Counted from the first letter of the stretch, positions 1 to 7,957 are shown. The stretch: 64,000 nucleotides of DNA from Polynucleobacter sp. MWH-HuK1 (GCF_018881815.1 NZ_JACVPP010000001.1:1295097-1359096); one strand, 5' to 3'. Notes: generated by a model not told the origin, from the letters alone. Program-made: numbers and translations.

Positions 1-102
1 CGCCCACGCACAGCAGAGCCTAAAAAGCCGCAAGAGGATAGAAGGCAGGCGCTGCCTATCAATAATGCGATGGCAGCGGCTTTTAGTAAGCTCAAAAAAT
101 AA
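1..102 (+). CDS. C-terminal end of an unidentified protein (partial)
   Basis: An open frame enters from the left edge and ends at TAA 100-102, giving about 33 residues rich in Lys, Arg and Pro and ending in AMAAAFSKLKK. The basic, low-complexity end resembles the disordered tails of RNA-binding or helicase-like proteins, but I cannot assign a family from this fragment. It lies 92 bp upstream of arsR on the same strand. No hairpin with a T-run follows, so the boundary to the ars operon is set only by the predicted arsR promoter. Confidence 0.5.
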   Translation, partial: RPRTAEPKKPQEDRRQALPINNAMAAAFSKLKK

Positions 103-169
103 AGGGTAAATCAATCCCAAGCCGAGCATCAAAGTAATTACAGGCTCTAGAGGTCTGTAATATTTCTGT

Positions 170-197
170 CATATGTTTCTATATAATTGGAAATATG
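170..197 (+). promoter_or_regulatory. Putative arsR promoter -10 inside an imperfect inverted repeat (candidate ArsR operator)
   Basis: A consensus TATAAT lies at 182-187, only 7 bases before the arsR ATG, so the message would be almost leaderless. No convincing -35 is seen. The arms CATATGTTTC (170-179) and GGAAATATG (189-197) form an imperfect inverted repeat that brackets the -10. ArsR/SmtB repressors usually bind such AT-rich dyads across their own promoter, so autoregulation is a reasonable inference. The dyad was found by eye and untested. Confidence 0.45.
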
Positions 198-524
198 AAA
201 AATACAGATGCTGTTCAAGCCTTTCTAGCTTTAGGCCAAGAGTCAAGACTCAATGTTTTTCGCTTAATTGTGCAACGTGGCGATGTTGGTCTTACGCCAA
301 GCCAAATTATTGAGAAGTTGGGTATTCCAAACGCTACTTTGAGCTTTCACCTCAAGGAGTTGGCGCATGCAGATCTCCTGTTAGTTGAGAGACAGGGTCG
401 TAACTTAATCTATCGTCCAAATGCCAAGCTTGTGAAAAATCTCAGTGAATTCTTATTGGAAAACTGCTGTGGTGGGCAAGACTGCAGCACTGTCAAAGCT
501 ATCAAAAGGTCTAAATCAGTATGA
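195..524 (+). CDS. arsR: ArsR/SmtB-family arsenic-responsive repressor
   Basis: This 109-residue winged-helix protein has the typical ArsR core: a recognition helix region around SQIIEKLGIPNATLSFHLKEL (residues 36-56) and a beta-wing near VERQGRNLIYR. It lacks the ELCVCDL metal site of the E. coli repressor. Instead it has a C-terminal cluster CCGGQDC (C91, C92, C97), like the three C-terminal cysteines that bind As(III) in Acidithiobacillus ferrooxidans ArsR. It is the first gene of the arsR-arsC-acr3 operon and overlaps arsC by four bases (ATGA), so translational coupling is likely. It probably represses its own promoter until arsenite or antimonite binds. Confidence 0.93.
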   Translation: MKNTDAVQAFLALGQESRLNVFRLIVQRGDVGLTPSQIIEKLGIPNATLSFHLKELAHADLLLVERQGRNLIYRPNAKLVKNLSEFLLENCCGGQDCSTVKAIKRSKSV

Positions 525-1000
525 AGCAATACAACATTCTTTTTCTTTGCACTCATAATTCAGCGCGCTCAATTTTGGGGGAGGCATTAGCCTCTACACA
601 TCCAAGCGGCAAGTTGAGAGGTTTCTCAGCAGGCTCTACGCCTGGAGCCGGCGTTAATCCTATTGCAGCAGATATCGCTGTAGAGCTTGGCATGGATCGA
701 GCCTTACTCAAATCCAAAAGCTGGGACGTTTTTGGCGAACCAAATGCTCCTAAGATGGATTTCATCGTTACCGTCTGTGATAACGCTGCTGGAGAGGTTT
801 GTCCTTTCTGGCCAGGTAATCCTGTAACGGCGCACTGGGGTTTTCCTGATCCATCACAAGTCCAGGGCACCGATATTGAAAAGAGGGCTGCTTTTAATGA
901 GCTAATGAATGGTCTCAAAAAGCGCATCGACATCTTGGCTGAGATGCCATTGGATAAATTAGATTCCATGAGCCTCAAGAACATTCACGCTCAGATTTAA
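521..1000 (+). CDS. arsC: Arsenate reductase, low-molecular-weight phosphatase type
   Basis: This cytoplasmic enzyme reduces arsenate to arsenite. The 159-residue protein has the LMW-PTPase P-loop C-x5-R as CTHNSARS (C10 to R16), a general-acid DP pair in GFPDPSQ near residue 110, and a resolving cysteine pair C86 and C94 in VCDNAAGEVCPFWPG. That layout fits the thioredoxin-coupled family rather than the glutaredoxin-dependent ArsC of plasmid R773. Its start overlaps the arsR stop and acr3 follows 12 bp later, so arsenite is made and exported by co-expressed products. The reductant (thioredoxin or glutaredoxin) cannot be decided from sequence alone. Confidence 0.93.
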   Translation: MKQYNILFLCTHNSARSILGEALASTHPSGKLRGFSAGSTPGAGVNPIAADIAVELGMDRALLKSKSWDVFGEPNAPKMDFIVTVCDNAAGEVCPFWPGNPVTAHWGFPDPSQVQGTDIEKRAAFNELMNGLKKRIDILAEMPLDKLDSMSLKNIHAQI

Positions 1001-1012
1001 CTAAATGGCCCC

Positions 1013-2065
1013 ATGACTTCATTAACTAAAAAACTATCATTTCTGGATCGCTACTTAACGGTTTGGATTTTTGCTGCTATGGTACTTGGTATTGGCTTGG
1101 GATACTTTTTCCCAGGGGTAGAGGGCTTCATCAATTCATTCCAGGTAGGCAGCACTAATTACCCCATTGCGATTGGCTTGATTTTGATGATGTATCCACC
1201 TTTCGCAAAAGTTCGTTATGAAGATCTGCCAGATGTCTTTAGGGACAAAAGCATTTTTGCAATAGCCTTCTTGATGAATTGGATCATTGCACCTGCATTT
1301 ATGTTTATGCTGGCGATCATATTTGTGCCTGACCAACCAGAGTACATGGCTGGGCTGATATTGATTGGTATTGCACCGTGTATCGCCATGGTGATTGTCT
1401 GGAATGATATCGCCAAAGGCTCCACAGAATATGCAGCCGGCTTGGTAGCATTTAATGCCATTTTCCAGGTCTTGTTCTTTAGCTTTTACGCCTATTTCTT
1501 TTTAACTGTATTGCCACCATTCTTCGGATTGGCTGGCTCCAACGTCAGTATTACGATTGCAGAAATTGCTAAAACCGTCTTTATCTATCTAGGCATTCCT
1601 TGTATTTCCGGCTTGCTTACTAGGTATGTGGCGCTCAAGATTGTTTCTAAAGAGTGGTATCACGAGAACTTTGTGCCCAGGATCGGAAAGATCACATTAG
1701 TTGCCTTGTTATTTACCATTGTCGTAATGTTTAGCTTGAAGGGTAAGCTAATACTGCAATTACCTGGAGATGTCTTAACAATTGCCATTCCATTGCTCGT
1801 TTATTTTGGTGTGATGTTTGCGATTACCTTTGTCATAACTACCAAGATGGGTTTAGATTACAAACGCTGCTGTACTTTATCTTTCACTGCTTCTAGTAAC
1901 AATTTCGAGCTCGCCATTGCAGTTGCAATAGCTGTTTTTGGTATTAATTCCGGGGCAGCATTTGCAGCGGTAATTGGTCCGCTGGTCGAGGTGCCCATCA
2001 TGATTGGCTTGGTTGCCGTCGCCCTGTGGATAAAAGGTCGTTATTTCAGTACCTTAAGTAGTTAA
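1013..2065 (+). CDS. acr3: Acr3-family arsenite efflux permease
   Basis: This inner-membrane transporter extrudes As(III). The 350-residue protein has about ten hydrophobic segments and the family landmarks: [14 protein letters not shown] (about 59-72), the conserved membrane cysteine in [17 protein letters not shown] (C123), and the [16 protein letters not shown] stretch with the conserved glutamate near residue 300. It belongs to the bile/arsenite/riboflavin transporter superfamily, not to ArsB. It is the last certain gene of arsR-arsC-acr3. A Bug receptor follows 90 bp later with no clear terminator between, so some read-through is possible. Confidence 0.94.
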   Translation: MTSLTKKLSFLDRYLTVWIFAAMVLGIGLGYFFPGVEGFINSFQVGSTNYPIAIGLILMMYPPFAKVRYEDLPDVFRDKSIFAIAFLMNWIIAPAFMFMLAIIFVPDQPEYMAGLILIGIAPCIAMVIVWNDIAKGSTEYAAGLVAFNAIFQVLFFSFYAYFFLTVLPPFFGLAGSNVSITIAEIAKTVFIYLGIPCISGLLTRYVALKIVSKEWYHENFVPRIGKITLVALLFTIVVMFSLKGKLILQLPGDVLTIAIPLLVYFGVMFAITFVITTKMGLDYKRCCTLSFTASSNNFELAIAVAIAVFGINSGAAFAAVIGPLVEVPIMIGLVAVALWIKGRYFSTLSS

Positions 2066-2155
2066 CTGATTTTTTACTCAGAATTTTCACCGCTGAAGTT
2101 ACAAATTCTCTAAACTGTTAGATTATTTGTTAAATCACGAAAGGCTAGGTTTACT

Positions 2156-3148
2156 GTGAAAATGTCCCAATCAATTTTCCGCATTGCAGCAATTTTGCTG
2201 TGTGCATTAGGTGTCAGCATTTCTGTTGCTAAGGCTGCGGATTTCCCTGGCGATCGTCCGATTACTTTGGTTGTGCCTTTTGCAGCTGGTGGTCCAACCG
2301 ATAAAGTTGCGCGCGAATTAGCTCTTGCTATGGGCAAGCAACTCAAGGGCCAAGTGATTGTGGATAACAGTCCTGGTGCTGGTGGCACAATCGGAGCTAA
2401 GAAAGTAATTAACTCCAAGAATGATGGTTACACCTTGTTGATTCATCATATTGGCATGTCTACTGCTCCGGCGCTTTACAAGAACTTAGGTTTTGATCCT
2501 ATGAATGATTATGAGTATGTTGGTCAAGTTGCTGACGTACCAATGGTCTTGGTTGGCAATAAGGATTTGCCTCCAAAGAACTTCCAAGAATTACTTCCTT
2601 ACATGAAAGCTAATACTAGTAAGATTGCTTACGCTAATGCGGGCGTAGGTTCTGCTAGCCATTTATGTGGCTTACTCTTTATGAGCCGCATTCAGTTGGA
2701 TTTGACTACCGTTCCTTATAAAGGAACAGCTCCTGCCTTAACAGATTTAATTGGCGGTCAAGTTCAGTTGATGTGTGATCAAACAACTAATATCTCCGGT
2801 CAGCTAACAACAGGCTCTATCAAGCCTTACGGCACAACAACCATGCAGCGCCTCAAAGCCTTTGATAAGATTCCGACACTCAACGAGCAGGGCTTGAAGA
2901 ACTTTGAAATTAAAGTGTGGCATGGTGTTTATGCGCCTAAAGGTACGCCTAAAGCAGAGATGGATAAATTATCCAAGGCATTGCAAGGCGCAATTCAAGA
3001 TCCTCAGTATAAAAAGCATATGGCTGAGTTGGGTGTGGAGATTCCATCGCAAGCAAATGCTAGCCCAGAAGGCCTGAAAAAGCATTTGAAGGCACAGATT
3101 GATTTGTGGTCACCGATTATTAAAGCTGCAGGTATTTACGCAGACTAA
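2156..3148 (+). CDS. Bug-family (TctC) tripartite tricarboxylate transporter receptor
   Basis: This periplasmic solute-binding protein of 330 residues has a signal peptide (hydrophobic segment about 8-25, ending AKAA) and typical Bug motifs: RPITLVVPFAAGGPTDKVAREL, VIVDNSPGAGGTIGAKKV, the NDGYTLL turn, and VPYKGTAPALTDLIGGQVQLM. Bug receptors bind carboxylates such as tricarboxylates, dicarboxylates or aromatic acids; the ligand cannot be read here. The GTG at 2156 is preferred because an AGG lies six bases upstream; an ATG two codons later is possible. No TctA/TctB genes are adjacent. It ends before a strong terminator. Confidence 0.9.
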   Translation: MKMSQSIFRIAAILLCALGVSISVAKAADFPGDRPITLVVPFAAGGPTDKVARELALAMGKQLKGQVIVDNSPGAGGTIGAKKVINSKNDGYTLLIHHIGMSTAPALYKNLGFDPMNDYEYVGQVADVPMVLVGNKDLPPKNFQELLPYMKANTSKIAYANAGVGSASHLCGLLFMSRIQLDLTTVPYKGTAPALTDLIGGQVQLMCDQTTNISGQLTTGSIKPYGTTTMQRLKAFDKIPTLNEQGLKNFEIKVWHGVYAPKGTPKAEMDKLSKALQGAIQDPQYKKHMAELGVEIPSQANASPEGLKKHLKAQIDLWSPIIKAAGIYAD

Positions 3149-3167
3149 GCAATCACAGCATCGCAGT

Positions 3168-3195
3168 AAAGCCGCCTTCGGGCGGTTTTTCTTTT
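3168..3195 (+). terminator. Rho-independent terminator after the Bug receptor
   Basis: The stem GCCGCC / GGCGGT closes on a cTTCGg tetraloop (3177-3180) and is followed by TTTTTCTTTT. It ends the ars/Bug transcription unit 20 bp after the stop codon. Confidence 0.9.
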
Positions 3196-3271
3196 GCGCG
3201 ATGCTTGAATGTAGAGCCCTTGACTCGATTAATTTAAACTGGGCGACAGCAGTATTTGTTAGCGGAGCTTT

Positions 3272-4168
3272 ATGAGAGTTAATTCAGAGGGAGTATCGGC
3301 ATCGCAGGTATATCTACCTGCTGATCAATCTCATGCAAATTTACTCAACTTTTTTGTAAAGCATTTTCCTCATATTGCAGAGGATGAGTGGATTTCCCGC
3401 TTCAAGGATGGTCTTATTCTTGATCAAGAGGGCCATGCTCTGGCCGCTAATGATGCCTACCTCCCAAATTCCCATTTAATCTACTTCCGGAGGTTGGATC
3501 GTGAGCCAGACATTCCATATGAAGAGCATATTCTGTATCAAGATGAGCATATTCTTGTAGCTGATAAACCCCACTTTTTACCAGTAACGCCGAGCGGTCT
3601 TTATTTACATCAAACTTTGCTCAATCGCCTCAAGAAAACCACTGGCATACATACGCTAAGCCCAATACACCGCATTGATCGAGATACTGCTGGCCTAGTC
3701 ATCTTTTCGGTTAATCCACATGAGCGCTCTCAGTACCAAAATCTCTTTAGAGATAGGGCGGTGAAGAAGATATATGAAGCTATTGCGCCTTACTCGAATG
3801 ATCTCGAACAAAAGCTCCCAATGAATTATCAAAGTCGTCTTGAAGAATCCGAACACTTCTTGCAAATGCATGAGATAGAAGGAGAGCCTAACTCTGACAC
3901 ATTGATTGAATTGATCGATAAAAAACAATCCTGGGCTAAGTATCGATTAACCCCGGGTAGCGGTAAAAAGCATCAGCTTCGATGCCATCTGAATACCCTT
4001 CAAATTCCTATTAAAAACGATCAGATCTATCCAGTTCTGACGCCTTATCAAGAATATGACCTAGACTTCTCTAAGCCATTGCAGTTACTGGCTAAGGAAG
4101 TGGAGTTTATGGACCCAATAACTCGTGCTTTAAGGTCCTTTAGAAGCTCTCGGGAGTTAGTTTTTTAG
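3272..4168 (+). CDS. RluA-family pseudouridine synthase
   Basis: This enzyme isomerises uridine to pseudouridine in rRNA or tRNA. The 298-residue protein has the catalytic motif HRIDRDTAG, with the nucleophilic aspartate at D136, preceded by ILYQDEHILVADKPHFLPV (about 87-105), the usual start of the catalytic domain, and followed by SGKKHQLRCHL, the conserved RxHL-type segment. Residues 1-70 resemble a degenerate S4-like RNA-binding domain. Which uridine is modified (RluA, RluC, RluD or TruC-like) is not decidable here. Its 3' end overlaps the convergent glutamate-synthase-like gene by 12 bp. Confidence 0.9.
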   Translation: MRVNSEGVSASQVYLPADQSHANLLNFFVKHFPHIAEDEWISRFKDGLILDQEGHALAANDAYLPNSHLIYFRRLDREPDIPYEEHILYQDEHILVADKPHFLPVTPSGLYLHQTLLNRLKKTTGIHTLSPIHRIDRDTAGLVIFSVNPHERSQYQNLFRDRAVKKIYEAIAPYSNDLEQKLPMNYQSRLEESEHFLQMHEIEGEPNSDTLIELIDKKQSWAKYRLTPGSGKKHQLRCHLNTLQIPIKNDQIYPVLTPYQEYDLDFSKPLQLLAKEVEFMDPITRALRSFRSSRELVF

Positions 4169-5797
4169 AGCGGAAAAGCTTTGCGCTTGAGAGCGGTGCC
4201 AATACAGATCAAAAACTCTCGGTAAATTCAGGCTTGGATCAATGTGGCCTGCAGTAAGTAGAAGTCCTGCCGGCATTTCTGGCAAGAGGAAGGATAAAAG
4301 TCTCACTTCATGTTTATTAATGCGTCGAATGATGTGTGGCGCATCAATCTCACCAGGGTGATGCAATCCCGCAGCTTCAACTAAAGCTTTTAGTGTTTTC
4401 AGAGTTTCATTATGGAAATTAAATACTCGCTCAGCTTTGTTTGGAACCACTAGAGCCTTTTGGCGCAATGGATTTTGAGTGGTCACTCCGGTAGGGCAGT
4501 TTCCGGTATTGCATACTTGTGCCTGAATACATCCAATAGAGAACATAAACCCACGGGCACTATTGCACCAGTCTGCGCCTAAGGCAAAGGCAACTGCCAT
4601 ATCAAATGCGCTAATTATTTTTCCAGCACAGCCAATCTTAATTTGATCGCGAAGATTCACGCCAACCAGGGTATTGTGAACGAGACGTAATCCTTCTTGT
4701 AGTGGTGTGCCAACGTGATTGGTAAATTCAACCGGAGATGCACCCGTACCGCCTTCAGATCCGTCCACTACAATGAAGTCGGGGTAGATGCCGGTTTCTA
4801 ACATGGCTTTAACAATGCCAAACCATTCCCATGGATGACCCACGCAGAATTTAAATCCAACTGGTTTGCCGCCTGAAAGATCGCGCAGTTTTTTGATGAA
4901 ATACATTAGCTCTAGCGGGGTGGAAAATGCGCTATGAGAAGCAGGGGAGATGCAGGCTTCACCTTCTTTTACGCCGCGAGCAGCAGCAATTTCGGCCGTC
5001 ACCTTTGAGCCAGGCAGAATGCCGCCATGACCAGGTTTTGCGCCCTGGCTTAACTTCAGCTCAATCATTTTGACCTGTGGGTCTACAGCATTCTTGGTGT
5101 ATTTTTCTGCATTAAATCTACCATCGGGATGACGACAGCCGAAGTAGCCGGAACCAATTTCCCAAATGAGATCACCGCCATGGATGCGATGGTATTTAGA
5201 GATGGATCCTTCGCCAGTGTCATGGGCAAACCCACCTTTTTTAGCGCCTAGATTCAGGGCCATTACGGCATTGGCGCTGAGAGACCCAAAGCTCATGGCG
5301 GAGATATTAAAAATACTGGCCGAATATTTTTGTTTACAGTCCTTCCCGCCAATCTCCACTCGAAAGTTGTGGCTCAGCAAGCGGGTGGGGGCTAGCGATT
5401 GATTGATCCATTGATATCCCGGAGCCATCACATCTAAGGTGGTGCCAAACGGAATCTCATCGGGTACGGCCTTGGCACGTGAATATACCAAGGTACGCTG
5501 CTCCTTGGAGAAAGGGGTTTCATCATTGTCACCCTCAATAAAGTACTGACGAATTTCTGGCCGAATAAATTCGAGCATGAAACGCAAATGTCCGATTACA
5601 GGATAGTTGCGAAGGATAGCTACTTTAGTTTGTAGGAGATCATAAATGCCAACTAAGCTGAGAAAGCCAAATATCAGCATGAATTGGTATGCCTGCCGAT
5701 GGAGTTCTAGAGCTGCAAAACTAGCTATGACTGCCAAAACACACAGTACAAATGGAATGTATCTAATAGGCATGTATTTATTGGGTGAGATGGCCAT
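4157..5797 (-). CDS. Membrane-anchored glutamate-synthase-like FMN-binding protein
   Basis: The 546-residue protein starts with two hydrophobic segments (about 12-29 and 35-52) and continues as the FMN/[3Fe-4S] domain of glutamate synthase (GltB central domain, about 150-460). Visible landmarks are FNISAMSFGSLSANAVMALN, GAKPGHGGILPG, VVDGSEGGTGASP, and the iron-sulfur region CIQAQVCNTGNCPTGV. The amidotransferase and NADPH subunits are absent, so it is not a complete glutamate synthase. Such stand-alone FMN-binding proteins are common in proteobacteria, and their reaction is unsettled. It is transcribed away from the release-factor-like gene; a perfect FNR-type box lies 57 bp upstream of its start. 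Confidence 0.88.
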   Translation of the reverse strand: MAISPNKYMPIRYIPFVLCVLAVIASFAALELHRQAYQFMLIFGFLSLVGIYDLLQTKVAILRNYPVIGHLRFMLEFIRPEIRQYFIEGDNDETPFSKEQRTLVYSRAKAVPDEIPFGTTLDVMAPGYQWINQSLAPTRLLSHNFRVEIGGKDCKQKYSASIFNISAMSFGSLSANAVMALNLGAKKGGFAHDTGEGSISKYHRIHGGDLIWEIGSGYFGCRHPDGRFNAEKYTKNAVDPQVKMIELKLSQGAKPGHGGILPGSKVTAEIAAARGVKEGEACISPASHSAFSTPLELMYFIKKLRDLSGGKPVGFKFCVGHPWEWFGIVKAMLETGIYPDFIVVDGSEGGTGASPVEFTNHVGTPLQEGLRLVHNTLVGVNLRDQIKIGCAGKIISAFDMAVAFALGADWCNSARGFMFSIGCIQAQVCNTGNCPTGVTTQNPLRQKALVVPNKAERVFNFHNETLKTLKALVEAAGLHHPGEIDAPHIIRRINKHEVRLLSFLLPEMPAGLLLTAGHIDPSLNLPRVFDLYWHRSQAQSFSALKN

Positions 5798-5853
5798 ATT
5801 TAACCTAAATGTGAATGACTTCAGTATACAAATTTAATACTAATTCTATTTAT

Positions 5854-5867
5854 TTGATTTATATCAA
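5854..5867. promoter_or_regulatory. FNR/Anr-type binding site, perfect consensus
   Basis: TTGATTTATATCAA matches the FNR/Anr consensus TTGAT-N4-ATCAA at every fixed position. It sits between divergent genes: its centre is about 63 bp from the start of the glutamate-synthase-like gene (minus strand) and 78 bp from the ATG of the release-factor-like gene (plus strand). A TATACT on the minus strand (5828-5823) would put the box near -44.5, slightly off the ideal -41.5. No good -10 is visible at the class II distance on the plus strand. Which gene it controls is therefore open. Confidence 0.7.
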
Positions 5868-5938
5868 GTGCATAAAGTATGTATGAGTCTTGGCAGGAGT
5901 ATTCTCAAAGATTAGTAATTATTAATAATAGGAAGAAT

Positions 5939-6322
5939 ATGTCATTAAATCATGCAGTTATTTGGATTGACCATAAAGAAGCTCATGTTATGTTTTTGAG
6001 TCAGCAGGCTAGTGAGGCTGAGGTTATTCGCAGCAAAACTACTCATGCTCATTTGCACCATAAGGGTGGTGAAGTGGGTAGCGGCAAACTTGCCCTAGAT
6101 TCCAAGTATTTGCATTCAGTAATTAATGCCGTAAATGAATCCAAGGAAATTTTGATTCTGGGGCCAGGCTCTGCAAAATTAGAATTAATTAAACATGCCC
6201 ATAAACATGACGCTAAGATTGCTGAAAATATCGTTGGTGTAGAAACTGTCGACCATCCTACAGATAAAGAAATTCTTGCTTATGCACGTAAGTTTTTCTA
6301 TAAAGCAGATCAAATGCTGTAA
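5939..6322 (+). CDS. Translational machinery protein (release-factor-like small protein)
   Basis: The protein has 127 residues from the ATG at 5939, which I prefer over the longer ORF start at 5879. An AGGAAG lies just upstream and SLNHAVIWIDHKEAHV is the usual N-terminus of the family. The family is commonly named translational machinery protein in pseudomonads and Burkholderiales and resembles eRF1/Pelota-type domains. Landmarks are VIWIDHKEAHV, the His-rich HAHLHHKGGEVGSG, EILILGPGSAKLELIKH and VGVETVDHPTDKEILAYARK. Its biochemical role is unproven. The perfect FNR-type box upstream suggests oxygen-dependent expression, and the 84-residue unknown gene 24 bp downstream is probably co-transcribed. 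Confidence 0.78.
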   Translation: MSLNHAVIWIDHKEAHVMFLSQQASEAEVIRSKTTHAHLHHKGGEVGSGKLALDSKYLHSVINAVNESKEILILGPGSAKLELIKHAHKHDAKIAENIVGVETVDHPTDKEILAYARKFFYKADQML

Positions 6323-6346
6323 ATCTAGATATATAGGGAAATACAA

Positions 6347-6601
6347 ATGACTAAAGAAGCTTTGGGGCCAGATGGTCTGCCGGGACACGATTATTTTCTA
6401 GATGCAGTTAATCATATTGATGAGGCTGTAGTTAACAATACGATTGCGGCTAGCGCTGCTAAAGGAATCATTTTTAGTCTGGTTGAAACCCTGGGTGCAA
6501 TGGTTGGCGATCCTGATCTACCAAACCATCTCAAGTCTGGTTATATGGGGGCTTTAGATCTCGCAGTTGAGCTAGAAGCAAAGTTAGCCAAGCTGAAATA
6601 A
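6347..6601 (+). CDS. Small protein of unknown function (84 residues)
   Basis: I do not recognise this family. The product is acidic, alpha-helical looking and without membrane segments or signal. It starts MTKEALGPDGLPGHDYF and ends with a Lys/Leu/Glu helix (VELEAKLAKLK). A ribosome-binding-like AGGGAA precedes the ATG at 6347. It lies 24 bp after the release-factor-like gene on the same strand, so the two likely share a transcript and possibly a stress or low-oxygen role. Codon use looks like its neighbours. Confidence 0.65.
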   Translation: MTKEALGPDGLPGHDYFLDAVNHIDEAVVNNTIAASAAKGIIFSLVETLGAMVGDPDLPNHLKSGYMGALDLAVELEAKLAKLK

Positions 6602-6633
6602 TTAAAAAATAGTTTCTGTGCTCAGAATGAACA

Positions 6634-6653
6634 AGGGCGACTTCGGTTGCCCT
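6634..6653 (+). terminator. cTTCGg hairpin between the 84-residue gene and dusA
   Basis: AGGGCGAC and GTTGCCCT form an 8-bp stem (one G-T pair) on a TTCG loop, 32 bases after the stop of the small gene. The T-run is missing (GATGCATTT follows), so it may be a weak terminator or an mRNA-stabilising hairpin. Confidence 0.5.
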
Positions 6654-6696
6654 GATGCATTTAAAATGGAACGCAATTGCACTTATATAGAAGTTT

Positions 6697-7779
6697 ATGG
6701 ATCAATCCCCGGAGAAACGTTTAGCTGTCGCCCCCATGATGGAGTGGACTGATCGCCATTGCCGTTCTTTTCATCGCACGCTTACAAAGCAAGCTGTACT
6801 CTACACTGAGATGGTTACTACTGGAGCGTTGTTGCATGGAGACGTACCACGCCATTTAGATTATTCGCAAGATCAACATCCGGTAGTGCTTCAGCTTGGT
6901 GGTTCTGAGCCAACTGATTTGGCTAAATCAGCAGAGCTCGCTCAGCAGTGGGGTTATGATGAGATTGACTTGAATTGCGGATGTCCATCTGAGCGTGTTC
7001 AGCGCGGTGCCTTTGGCGCATGCTTAATGTCAGAACCAAATTTGGTAGCTGACTGTGTCAAGGCAATGAGAAATGCAGTTGATGTTCCGATTTCTGTAAA
7101 GCATCGCTTGGGTTTAGATTCGATGGATGCATCGAAATCGAAAGAAGACTACCAATTTGCACTTAACTTCATTCTCGCTGTTGCTGATGCTGGTGCTAGT
7201 CAAGTCACCATTCATGCGCGTAATGCCGTGCTCAAAGGCTTATCCCCCAAAGAAAATCGAAGTAAGCCACCATTGCGTTACGAAGTAGCCGCACAACTTC
7301 GCTTAGATGCGCAAAAACAATTTCCTAATTTAAAAGTCTTACTAAATGGCGGCCTAGAAACCAACGAGCTAATTGCCGGTCATTGGGATGATTTTGATGG
7401 CTTTATGGTGGGAAGAGCGGCTTATCACTTTCCTGCTTTGCTATTGGGTTGGGATGACATGATCAATACTAATGGAGATGCCGCCGGATATCTTTTTAGC
7501 GAGAGCGAGTGGCATCGCATACAAATCGCATTGGTTAAGCAGGTTCACGCATGGTTTGACGAATGCCATGCTAAAGGAAGGCTTTTCTATATAGGCGCCT
7601 TCACCAGACATATTTTGGGCCTTGCTCATGGCAGGGCAGGCTCTCGATATTGGCGCCAACGACTCTCAGATCACCACGCTTTGGCTAAAGTTCAGAGTAA
7701 ACCGGCAATTACGGACTTTTTTATTGATGCAAGCCTGTGCCTGGGAGATTGGGCAGCTTTTGAGTTCGAAAGTGCTTAA
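6697..7779 (+). CDS. dusA: tRNA-dihydrouridine(20/20a) synthase DusA
   Basis: This FMN enzyme reduces uridines 20/20a in the tRNA D-loop using NADPH. The 360-residue protein has the Dus TIM-barrel start LAVAPMMEWTDRHCR, the active-site motif DLNCGCPSERVQRGAFGACLM with the catalytic cysteine at C96, ISVKHRLG, QVTIHARNA, VLLNGGL and DGFMVGRAAY for flavin binding. The C-terminal TRHILGLAHGRAGSRYWRQ is specific to DusA rather than DusB or DusC. It lies immediately upstream of tRNA-His, which has its own strong promoter. A short UUCG hairpin precedes the gene. Confidence 0.95.
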   Translation: MDQSPEKRLAVAPMMEWTDRHCRSFHRTLTKQAVLYTEMVTTGALLHGDVPRHLDYSQDQHPVVLQLGGSEPTDLAKSAELAQQWGYDEIDLNCGCPSERVQRGAFGACLMSEPNLVADCVKAMRNAVDVPISVKHRLGLDSMDASKSKEDYQFALNFILAVADAGASQVTIHARNAVLKGLSPKENRSKPPLRYEVAAQLRLDAQKQFPNLKVLLNGGLETNELIAGHWDDFDGFMVGRAAYHFPALLLGWDDMINTNGDAAGYLFSESEWHRIQIALVKQVHAWFDECHAKGRLFYIGAFTRHILGLAHGRAGSRYWRQRLSDHHALAKVQSKPAITDFFIDASLCLGDWAAFEFESA

Positions 7780-7801
7780 ATAGGGCTGCAATAGAGAGTT
7801 T

Positions 7802-7831
7802 TTGACAGCTTTTTGAGCAAAAAGCTATAAT
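7802..7831 (+). promoter_or_regulatory. Strong sigma-70 promoter for tRNA-His, with an inverted-repeat spacer
   Basis: TTGACA (7802-7807) and TATAAT (7826-7831) are both perfect consensus hexamers, separated by 18 bp and ending 13 bases before the tRNA. AGCTTTTT (7807-7814) and AAAAAGCT (7819-7826) form a perfect 8-bp inverted repeat on GAGC that exactly fills the spacer. The repeat may also serve as a weak 3' end for dusA mRNA. Confidence 0.85.
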
Positions 7832-7844
7832 TTAGGTCTTCAGT

Positions 7845-7921
7845 GGCGGACGTAGCTCAGTTGGTAGAGTCCCAGATTGTGATTCTGGTTGTCGCGGGTT
7901 CGAGCCCCGTCGTTCGCCCCA
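7845..7921 (+). tRNA. tRNA-His (GTG)
   Basis: The cloverleaf has the acceptor stem GCGGACG / CGTTCGC, preceded by the extra G-1 at 7845 and with C73 opposite it, as expected for tRNA-His. The anticodon GTG sits in CCAGATTGTGATTCTGG. The T-arm is standard and CCA is encoded (7919-7921). Confidence 0.97.
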
Positions 7922-7933
7922 CTATATATCTCG

Positions 7934-7957
7934 AGAGCTCCCAAGTGGAGCTTTTTC
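7934..7957 (+). terminator. Rho-independent terminator of tRNA-His
   Basis: AGCTCC and GGAGCT pair over a CAAGT loop and are followed by TTTTTC, 13-15 bases after the tRNA CCA end. Confidence 0.85.

Noticed and set aside
553-984. 143-residue minus-strand ORF opposite arsC
   Set aside because: It lies wholly within the well-supported arsC frame, has no recognisable motifs and no ribosome site; an antisense shadow.
5879-5938. Upstream start for the release-factor-like protein
   Set aside because: The 20 extra residues show no family similarity, and AGGAAG directly precedes the ATG at 5939.
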